Source of the DNA: Reticulitermes speratus
Taxonomy: Eukaryota > Arthropoda > Insecta > Blattodea > Rhinotermitidae
DNA length: 64,000 nt
Assembly (NCBI GenBank): GCA_021186555.1
Contig: JAJKFL010000003.1
Span: 48,881,630-48,945,629, forward strand
Reading direction: 5' to 3'
Shown here: positions 56,757 through 64,000 of the stretch, piece by piece
How the letters are laid out: each line of letters starts with the position of its first letter
Position numbering within the stretch: the first letter of the stretch is position 1
Translations under genes and position numbers: made by a program
The notes under the pieces: model-generated
What the model saw: only the letters and a program-made list of their open reading frames with translations
What the model was told of the DNA's origin: nothing
The model's database searches: none

Positions 56757-58416
56757 TAAGTAACTACGGAACCAGCTAACGTAACCGGCAGACAGTCCGA
56801 AGTCACTTAATTTTCGAAGTAGCATCTCATGCGAAACGAGATCAAACGCGTTACTGAAGTCAAAATAAATGGAATCGACCTGTTTCTGGGAATGAACCAG
56901 CGGAGCAATAAAGTCTAAATAGGCAACAAGATTTGTAGCAGTGGATTTGGATTTCATAAAACCGTGCTGCGAAGGATTAAATTTGGACTTAACATAGTGA
57001 AAAACCTGTTCATAAATAACAAATTCAAATATTTTGGAAAATGTATTAAGTATAGAAATAGGCCTGTAATTATTCACTGAAGCTCTGTTTCCTTTTTTAA
57101 AAACTGGGATAACGGCAGTCTGTTTCCAAAGGGTAGGGAAACTTCGCTGACATAAGCTAAGGTTGAAAATAAATTTAAGAACAGGTACAAAAATATCCGA
57201 ACAACCCTTTATAATAAATGCAGGTATGTTGTCAATTCCAACAGATTTTGAAGGTCGTAAGCGCTTGATGGCCTTGCAGATGTCGAAGTCAGAGACTGGT
57301 GCTAGAGATAGAGAATCAAAGGACTGAATAGCAGTAGAGGGGTCACGTAGGTAGGGGTTTTTGAAGACACTTTTAAAGTAGTCAGCAAAAGCCTCAGCAA
57401 CTTCTCGTGGTTGGGACAGATGGGTTCCATTTACCTCAAGATCAATTGAATTGTTATCACTTTTCCTGAATGAAGAAACATATTTCCAAAAATGCACAGG
57501 ATTTTTCTTGAGGTTATTATCAATACTTTTAAGCCACTGAAGCTTGTCAGACTTTATGGTAGCTTTGAAAAGTCTACGGTATGCGGAAAATTTGTCATAA
57601 AAGTAGTTACACTTATATTTCTTAAAACGCCTGTAAAAGTAATTCTTTTTCCTAATACACAATTTTAATTCATTGGAAAACCATACGGGGAATTTGCACC
57701 TCTTTACGCACCCAGTAGGAATAGCCTTTTCAATTGTATGAGTAACAGCAACTGTGAGTCTATCGACAGCAGCGTCAACAGAGGTTTCATTATAGAGAGA
57801 AGACCAGTCGTGTGTAGATAGAGTGTTATATAACACTAAGTAATCCCCAGAAGAATACTTTCTAAAAGAAATATTAGGCAATAAATTTGACCTTCTAGTA
57901 GGTAGCAATAATTCAGCCACAAAAGGAGGATGGAAAACGTCCGGGTGCACAAGATAGTGCGCGTCATAGATAATGGAAAAATCAGCGAAGTTGGTGAAAA
58001 GAAGGTCGAGCAGGTTGCCATTGTTGCAAGAATAATTCTGCTGAGATAAGCCGAGTAAACACTTGGAGGTGTATATGGCTTCACCCTTTAATTTGTTATA
58101 GTAGTGTGAACTACTAGAAGATACTCCAAGTTTCCAGTCAATGCTAGGTACATTGAAGTCTCCAATAACGAGAACTCGAAAATTATGGGTGTCTAATATA
58201 TTTTCTAAACTGCAAAAATACTGCTTTATAGTGTCCACAGCTGTGTCCGGCGCAAAGTAATGGTTGCCAATAAGTAAATTAATGCCATCCATGGTAGGTA
58301 TTTCAACCCACACGCATTCCTCTACCAGTTCTAGGTCAGCTCTACGTACAACGCCTGAGACGTTATCGGATATGGCAATTAAGGCACCTCCTCCACGTGA
58401 TTTCACCGTACTGACT

Positions 58417-58418
<2 letters not shown>
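56757..58418 (-). pseudogene. LINE ORF2, N-terminal part: endonuclease and first half of RT
   Basis: A long open frame (the open region reaches 58565 but the LINE part starts near 58418). Counting from a methionine at 58565, endonuclease words are RGGGALIAISD (57-67), VIGDFNVPSIDW (133-144, the DFN motif) and FHPPFVAEL (211-219). A linker follows with KFPVWFSNELK and KNPVHFWKYV. RT motifs are SKSVGIDNIPAFIIKG (439-454), KKGNRASVNNYRPISIL (490-506), QHGFMKSKSTATNL (533-546) and SIYFDFSNAFDLVSH (565-579), which holds the catalytic Asp of motif A. The first 50 residues, including a leucine run from (ATT)n, do not belong to the LINE. The ORF is cut at residue 603 by the MITE. RT primes on nicked target DNA to copy the element RNA. 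Confidence 0.9.
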
Positions 58419-58447
<29 letters not shown>

Positions 58448-58448
58448 G
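58418..58448. repeat. (AAT)n microsatellite at the LINE 5' edge
   Basis: About nine ATT/AAT units directly at the truncated 5' side of the LINE. The LINE itself ends in the same repeat, so this may be the tail of another copy in the same direction or the insertion target. Confidence 0.85.
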
Positions 58449-58449
58449 C

Positions 58450-58860
58450 TCTGGATTTGAAAGTGTGTGGAAAGCAGCTACCTTTGTGGTATTTAAGGTG
58501 CTGGCACTGAAGTTGCCTGGATAGACCGAGGAAGACCACGGATACCGTAAGTCGAAACTGTCCACGTTCCGGCTGGTACTTTAACGTAGCATCTCCCAAA
58601 TACGTCAGTGACATCGATCGAACTTTTTCGCTGTTTTTTGTATGGTTTCTAGAATGAATATTGAATACTTTCCTAAACACCTTTACTCAAAAATTCTTGA
58701 TAGCGTAATGTGATGTGCTTTCTTAGAAGGGAGAATCGATTTTTATGAATATTATTCAACATAATTTAACCGTGACATAAAAGTTGCAATATACTTATTT
58801 ATATTTTACTCGTACATCTCCTGAAGCCTAATAAGTCACATGTCCATAAGAAATAATTTA
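58450..58860. other. No recognised feature
   Basis: Sequence beyond the LINE; 58450-58620 could be the 3' end of another element ending in (ATT)n on the minus strand, but I cannot identify it. Confidence 0.3.
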
Positions 58861-58861
58861 A

Positions 58862-58998
58862 GGTTTTCGCTCTTCTAAGATGTTACGCAGCGTTGATTCG
58901 TAGTTAGTAGTTAGTAACTAACTACCAATGAACGCTACTTAACATCCCGGAAGAGCGAAGACCTCATTTACACCGTGGCGGAAGCCAGAAATCACACA
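58862..58998. mobile_element. Fold-back family element without hammerhead core
   Basis: Arms GTTTTCGCTCTTCTAAGATG (58863 on) and CATCCCGGAAGAGCGAAGAC (to 58962) pair around GTAGTTAGTAGTTAGTAAC. It carries the family outer arms and the GCGGAAGCCAGAAATCA end, but the GAAAC module seen at 22059 is missing, so it looks like an internally deleted copy. Confidence 0.65.
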
Positions 58999-58999
58999 A

Positions 59000-59580
59000 A
59001 GGACTACATTGTTCCAAATTTTCAGAATTTCACTACTCGTATTGTACTGTTTCGTTAAAAGTTAGCGAAGTGTTTCTTGCATATCTACTCTTCCGGCAAA
59101 TTGGGTGTTACTGCATAGATATTTATAAAAATAGTAGAACTTGTTTACTGTGGCTAAAAGCGGTCCTGTGTTAGTGCTAGCTAGTCATAGCTAGTGTTAT
59201 GATTATTGCGTGTGTTCTGTTGAAAACGATTACACACGTGTCTCATAATTCAACTTATAAACACGAGTGGCTTATGGGGAAATTTGTTTAAGAATTTAAT
59301 TTAAGATTACTGATGGTCTCGAGTAAATTTGTGATTGAATAAGGGCCATGAATTTTGCACTAAAATTAAATTACTTGATACAATACTTTAGGGGATTTAC
59401 CTTATTTAGAAATAAGGTATTTAATCTTTAAAGAAATATTCTAAACCATGGATTTGTTATTTATTTTCATGTCATCACTTTGCCTAAATTTTTGTCTTTC
59501 ATTGCTAAATTAACTGTGTTAAGACTGGAATATTAATTTTGGCACACTGAGTGACAAAATATTCTTTCTGTTTCTTACAG
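59000..59580. other. No recognised feature upstream of the exon candidate
   Basis: AT-rich sequence that shows no repeat of this window. It could be intronic if the exon candidate at 59581 is real. Confidence 0.3.
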
Positions 59581-59637
59581 AACTGCAGTTATACGCAAGA
59601 AAGGATTCACAGTTCTGTGGTTCGCGCATCGCTGCTG
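59581..59637 (+). other. Candidate 57-bp exon of a host gene
   Basis: A pyrimidine-rich acceptor (TTCTTTCTGTTTCTTACAG) precedes and a consensus donor (GTAAGTAAA) follows exactly 57 bp = 19 codons of more GC-rich sequence that is open in all three frames. One frame reads LQLYARKDSQFCGSRIAA, another TAVIRKKGFTVLWFAHRC. I do not recognise either. Good splice signals can occur by chance in 64 kb, so this is only a candidate. Confidence 0.25.
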
Positions 59638-59644
59638 GTAAGTA

Positions 59645-60345
59645 AATTGCAATGAATGTGTTATGTTGTATATACAGTTGCTTATACACCAGTGAGGTTT
59701 ACTGTCTACAGTTAATGTACATTATTACGAAATTTACGACTGAACTGCATATAAAACACTGTTTATAAGTTACAGATCTGTAACTGCCGTAAATAATCAG
59801 AAGGAACAAGTAGAAATTGAAAATTCGGAATAAAATAATTGCTAAATACAGGGCATTTCAAAATAAAGTACCTACACTTACGAATTCATAAAAATTAAAA
59901 TTTTAATTTTTTATGGAAGGAATTTATTTTGATATAGTCTCCTGTTCAACACAGTTAAAAGTCACATATTAACTTGTACATAAGAATTTACTGTCACATT
60001 GTTAGTTGCTGTTTTATGAACATTTGAATGTATTTTGTTCTTTTGAATTACATTTTATTTCAAAGTTCACGTTTGTACTTCTTTTACAATTGTAAATTTT
60101 ACGCGTCAACAAAGGATTAAGAAGAGTTTAGACGTCAAACGTGACTGAATGTTGCAGTTGAGAGGACAGCCTTACTACTTCGTGTATCAAGATCCCCGGT
60201 TTCAGTTCTCGGCCCGGAAACCATACTTTGTGTCAGAAGCCTTTCAATATTTCCCTTTCTCCCTTGAACCTATTATGAACTAGAACCTAAATTAGGCCAC
60301 GCTCTTTTCATTTCACGTACTATTACGGGCGACGACATGGAGCGA
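59645..60345. other. No gene; weak SINE head remnant
   Basis: AT-rich. At about 60170-60300 TCCCCGGTTTCAGTTCTCGG and TTAGGCCACGCTC hint at a decayed SINE like that at 51320. No other structure recognised. Confidence 0.3.
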
Positions 60346-60349
60346 AACT

Positions 60350-60725
60350 AACTAACTAAATAACTCCACGGAGCAGAGTCCTTCATGAGAAGCTAACAGG
60401 TCCTCAGCTATTCAAGAAATTCAAGAAATTCCCCGCATTTTATGGAACCTGAAATTTCATTACCACATTCACAATCGCCCGCCACCTGCCCTATCCTGAG
60501 CCAGAACAGTCCAGTCCATGCCTCTCCATTCAACTTCTTGAAGATCCATTTTAATGTTATTCTCCCATTTACGCCTAGATCTACCAAGTAGTCTCTTTCC
60601 ATTATGTCTCCCCACCAAAATCCTGTATACACCTCTCCTGTCCCCCATACATGCCACATGCCCCGCCATTCTCATTTTCTTGATTTGATCAGCCGAATAA
60701 TGTTTGGTGAGGAGTAGGCCTATAG
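60350..60725 (-). pseudogene. LINE-2 type fragment: C-terminal ORF tail plus 3' UTR
   Basis: The minus-strand translation gives RMAGHVACMGDRRGVYRILV, GRHNGKRLLGRSRRKWENNI, KMDLQEVEWRGMDWTVLAQD, then a frame change into CGNEISGSIKCGEF. It is the best-preserved copy of this tail in the window. The 3' side shows (AACT)n-type tail units at 60347-60366 on the plus strand, before CTCCACGGAGCAGAGTCC. RT domain absent. Confidence 0.8.
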
Positions 60726-60729
60726 ATCA

Positions 60730-61498
60730 GCATTTCACATACACTAAAATTTATTTTTCACTAACAATTCGAAGCTCTGTAGGACTAATCCGAAAAGTTT
60801 GCATAACCACAAATGAAGGCTTTCGTGTCAAAACAGCAGGCAAATCTCTGTACGTCTGTATATACTGAAGTGTAGACCCACTGCCAGCATTATGGTAGCA
60901 GTTTATTTCGGTTATAAAACTCAACGACCCTCATCGCAGTATCTCACTAATTATGGCAGTAGGGAGCATATTGACTGATGAAGATGAAAACGTAAGTTAT
61001 TCTCCCTCGACAGACAGAGGGGGAACTTGTGAAACAGCGCCCCTGCGACACTGTTGACATTACGTATGTATGAACTGCTTATTGTCACCAGCACTCAGGT
61101 GACAGCGCAACGTAACCTCATGTAACATTAATTTCATGTTACAGGACAGAGTTTTTGAGTTGATTTAGTTACTTACATTTGTCACCTTTATACGCCTGGC
61201 CACGAATAAAATTTTTGATTTAACAAACTGGCTCAAGTGGTTGCGCATCTGACTTATATTTTGGAGGTGTCCATTTCGATTCTTAGAAGACAAAATGCAA
61301 TTCCGAATGTTCCTCAGTGTCTCTATGAAAGTTCTAGAAGAATACTTAAGTATAGCTACTACCATCTTCTCCAAAATTCTTTATAATTGATTATTCGACG
61401 TTTATTCGGTCTCTCGATATTATATATTGGGGACGGCCACAATGCGGCTCGCAAAATTTGATTGTAACAAATAATATCCAGGGATTTTCTATTACTAT
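60730..61498. other. No recognised feature
   Basis: Nothing recognised. Confidence 0.3.
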
Positions 61499-61658
61499 CC
61501 AACAAATGCACTGAATTATCACAGATTTATAATAATGTGTTTAAAAACATTCTACTCTCCCTGATGATGGGCCGATAGGACCCGAAACATGTAGGAGTAG
61601 AATGTTTTTAAACACATTATTATGAACCTGTGATAATTCAATGCATTTGTTGAATAAT
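61499..61658. mobile_element. Hairpin element with a single hammerhead at its apex
   Basis: The left arm 61499-61556 and the right arm about 61598-61658 are reverse complements with few mismatches. Between them sits exactly one hammerhead. The arms end in CAACAAATGCA and TGCATTTGTTG, the shared terminal motif. Confidence 0.8.
61555..61600 (+). ncRNA. Hammerhead ribozyme motif
   Basis: Stem I CUCC/GGAG, core CUGAUGA at 61561-61567, stem II GGGCC/GG(A)CCC around GAUA, GAAA, stem III ACAUGU, cleavage triplet GUA at 61591-61593. The core is complete, and stem I runs on into the long arms of the element after a 2-nt bulge. Confidence 0.85.
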
Positions 61659-61678
61659 AATTTAAAAATCGGATTATA

Positions 61679-62059
61679 ATGTGGTGCTGGAGAAGAATGG
61701 ATAAGATCAGTTGGACCGATCGTGTGAGAAATGAAGAAGTATTACACAGAGTCAAGGAGGCGAGGAATATCGTACATACAATAAAAAGAAGAAAGGCTAA
61801 CTGGATTGGTCACATCTTGCGTAGGAACTGCCTTCTGAAACACGTGATTGAAGGAAAGTTAGAAGGAAGGATAGAAATGACGGGAAGACGAGGGAGAAGA
61901 CGTAATCAGCTATTGGATGACCTTAAGGAAAAGAGAGGATACTGGAAATTGAAAGAGGAAGCACTAGATCACACTGTGGAGAACTCGCTTTGGAAGAGGC
62001 TACGGACCTGTCGTAAGACAGACTACAAGATGAATGAATGCACGGTATGGACAATATAA
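61679..62059 (+). pseudogene. LINE (RTE-like) fragment: C-terminal end of the RT ORF
   Basis: The frame reads WCWRRMDKISWTDRVRNEEV, IKRRKANWIGHILRRNCL, HVIEGKLEGRIEMTGRRGRR and NQLLDDLKEKRGYWKLKEEA, then diverges from the expected end. It covers about 126 codons of the conserved C-terminal tail found in a common arthropod endonuclease-RT. The homologous copy at 33435-33786 is on the other strand. The RT catalytic region is missing; the copy starts abruptly about 20 bp after the hairpin element. Confidence 0.85.
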
Positions 62060-62825
62060 AGAAACTATCCAGGAAGTTCGCATGTACACGAAGCTGAAAG
62101 CGAAGGGCATTTTAAAAGATATGCTGAAGAAAGGAGACTGAAGCTAACCTATTTTAGATGGAGGAACAGAAATAAGAAACCATCGAATAATGGAAAAATA
62201 TTTTACTTTATTGATACGTGGCTCTTGCTTGAGTTGCCTCCTAAATTGCGGCTCCCTAAGCTCGTCTGGCTGACCACTCCTGTATATGGTCTAAACATCT
62301 TACAGCAAACCACAAATAAGTTAATTTAAATCAACTCTGTTTGAATAAATGTTTATTAGGGAAACAATTCGCATATTCCACAAGTATAAATAGAATTTTC
62401 AATAATTAATTATGCACATGTTGGTCTATATGGTAACAGAGTTGTGGCTGGTTATTTAGCTGTGGAACTGGCTTCGAGTCTCTAAACAAGCAGAGATTTT
62501 CTCCTTCATCGACGTTGATAATGATGTTGTATATTCAGAACGCTTGTGTAATCTAAATAGTAACAGCCAGTCTTGTGGTAATTGAATCTGAAATAGCCAC
62601 AGCCTGCTTAAACCCTTAAAAGTTTAGTGGTTACTGTATTTACTGTCAGATTCAACATTAAACCGCTCGTTCGGCGGACTTGGGACGTGTATTTCGTAAA
62701 AAGCTAAAAAAAAAGACAGGCAATTTACTTATAAACTTAAGATCGAAGTGCGTTCACATAATGATTTTTTTCCGTGAAAACAATAAGTGTAACATATTCT
62801 GAGTTTGTGTCTGTAGCCTTAGTTA
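62060..62825. other. No recognised feature
   Basis: 62060-62160 may still be 3' sequence of the LINE fragment. The rest is unrecognised. Confidence 0.3.
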
Positions 62826-62828
62826 TCC

Positions 62829-63265
62829 AGCATGCAAAGCGCATGCGCCGTATTATATTGTCATCTGTAGCCTGTCTGGCTGTACCGTACTATTCCACAT
62901 CTCATGAACAGCACGATTTTCGGAAGAAAAGTTATTTAATATAAAATGTGTTTTGATTTTCTCTACAACTTTTGTCTGAAACATTTCTCATTCTAAGTGA
63001 ACTGAGCGAGATATCGTACGTAAATGTACATAGGTCTTCATGTAAAGTACCCGTTATTCTTGTCAGATTTTAATGAAGCTTGAATTTTGTCGACAGATTT
63101 TCGAAAAATACTCAAATACCAAAGTCGTTGAAATCCGTACAGTGGAAGACAAGTTGTTCCATGAGGACGGACAGACAGACAGATGGACGGACAGACATGA
63201 CGAAGCTAATAGTCGCTTTCCGCAATTTGCGAACGCGCCTGACAAAAAGCGATTATTCCACTAAA
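62829..63265 (+). repeat. Interspersed repeat, about 0.4 kb (copy 2)
   Basis: Same ordered blocks as 39267-39675 and in the same direction. This copy has a short GACGGACAGACAGACAGATG expansion at about 63165-63195 where copy 1 has only GTACGGACAGC. Confidence 0.75.
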
Positions 63266-64000
63266 TAACATTAACCAATCGGTCTTCAGAGCGTAGACGG
63301 GCTGTGTTCTCTGTGAGGTAGGAACTTCGTCTCTAATCAGTTTAATTTAATTTCAGTCCTCAGAACTTTAAGTGCGTTACTATTCCAGGTTGGCTTGTTG
63401 CCACTGTGGACACACTGTGGACCACACACACGTCCGGTCATGCTCAAGTGCCGTACTGGGTATTGATTTTTATACTGTACGTTGACTGACATTTTCGATG
63501 GATTTGGTCCAAAAAAAAACCAACGTACTGGGCATTTAGCCAATATGTTCTAATGTATAAACACTGTGTTTAATAAGTATAGCTGGTAAGAAGCAAAATT
63601 TTATGCAACTGAAAACAAATGAAAGCCAGTATTCTCCCGTCACAGTCGTTTCGCCTTCATTGTGCGGCAATGTCTCCGGCAGTCGTGTTACACGTGTGGC
63701 CGATCAACAACTGTCAGGCGTTGGCGGTCCGTTAGGACAATGAATTGGCGCGACACTTCTAACCATGTTGCAGTTTCATTACCACAAAGTCCGCAGATTA
63801 AAGCAGTAAGCTTTGACAGATATCCTTAAAACTTAGAAATTTTCTGACAACGTGTCTAAAACTAGGTCATAGTTACCACATTCAAGGTTTTGACTGCAGT
63901 GTAACGTGACACGTGGTTATTGAAGTTTCGGATACCACACTGTCTCCATTTTCCAGGTAGCCATAACTATTTATCCACATTAGTATTAAGTGATAATTAC
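63266..64000. other. No recognised feature
   Basis: Nothing recognised on either strand up to the window end. Confidence 0.3.

Larger units (their letters stand above)
55083..58418 (-). mobile_element. LINE, CR1/Jockey-like, 5'-truncated, split by a MITE
   Basis: A non-LTR retrotransposon on the minus strand. It encodes an APE-type endonuclease (N-terminal part missing) and a reverse transcriptase, followed by a duplicated 3' UTR and a short (ATT)n tail at 55090-55112. The 5' end is abrupt next to another (ATT)n run at 58418-58448, and no ORF1 is seen, so this is a 5'-truncated copy. The only break in the coding region is a MITE at 56536-56756. CR1/Jockey placement rests on ORF style and the ATT tail; Repbase-type comparison was not possible. 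Confidence 0.88.

Noticed and set aside
61837-61852. Hammerhead-like GAAACACGTG
   Set aside because: It is part of the LINE coding sequence (CLLKHVIEG), with no core around it; the same holds near 33645.
1-64000. Endogenous retrovirus, LTR element or Polinton
   Set aside because: No integrase, protease, capsid or envelope words and no long direct terminal repeats were seen; the inverted terminal structures are explained by the hammerhead, fold-back and MITE families.

Overview
The window looks like intergenic, repeat-dense chromosomal DNA from an insect with a large genome, most likely a cockroach or another polyneopteran. That assignment rests on recall of the tRNA-headed SINEs and LINE tails seen here and is an inference. 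The DNA is AT-rich, coding density is near zero, and nothing bacterial (operons, ribosome binding sites) is seen. I could not support any complete host gene. One 57-bp exon-like segment with good splice signals (59581-59637) is the only host-exon candidate.

Layout. 1-5.1 kb: SINEs and fragments of an APE-type LINE. 5.5-11.8 kb: a cluster of inverted-repeat elements whose arms carry hammerhead-ribozyme motifs. 13-19 kb: SINEs of four tRNA-headed families (called A, B, C and D here), one nested pair, and a 106-bp hammerhead-like tandem dimer. 20.7-23.8 kb: another hammerhead inverted pair, a related fold-back, and a 1.5-kb satellite of about 37 40-bp units. 25.6-26.3 kb: piggyBac-like and hAT-like MITEs. 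30-34.6 kb: LINE 3' fragments and decayed hammerhead elements. 36-51 kb: SINEs with clear target-site duplications (TSDs), a SINE in a fold-back inside a decayed minisatellite, and a SINE in a SINE. 55.1-58.4 kb: the best-preserved coding element, a 5'-truncated LINE (endonuclease-reverse transcriptase, minus strand) split by a 221-bp PIF/Harbinger-like MITE. 60-63.3 kb: LINE tails, a single hammerhead inside a hairpin, and a second copy of a 0.4-kb interspersed repeat.

The most interesting signal is the recurrent hammerhead design. At least six motifs keep the core (CUGANGA, stem II, GAAA, short palindromic stem III, GUA cleavage triplet, paired stem I). They sit in near-identical inverted arms and end 44-54 nt before a shared terminal motif, TGCAT-N(2-4)-GTTG. 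Hammerheads in the terminal repeats of Penelope-like retroelements are established; these paired, apparently non-coding copies look like a non-autonomous derivative. The other parts are ordinary copy-and-paste debris: the LINE families are the plausible source of machinery for the SINEs, and DNA-transposon MITEs are scattered among them.
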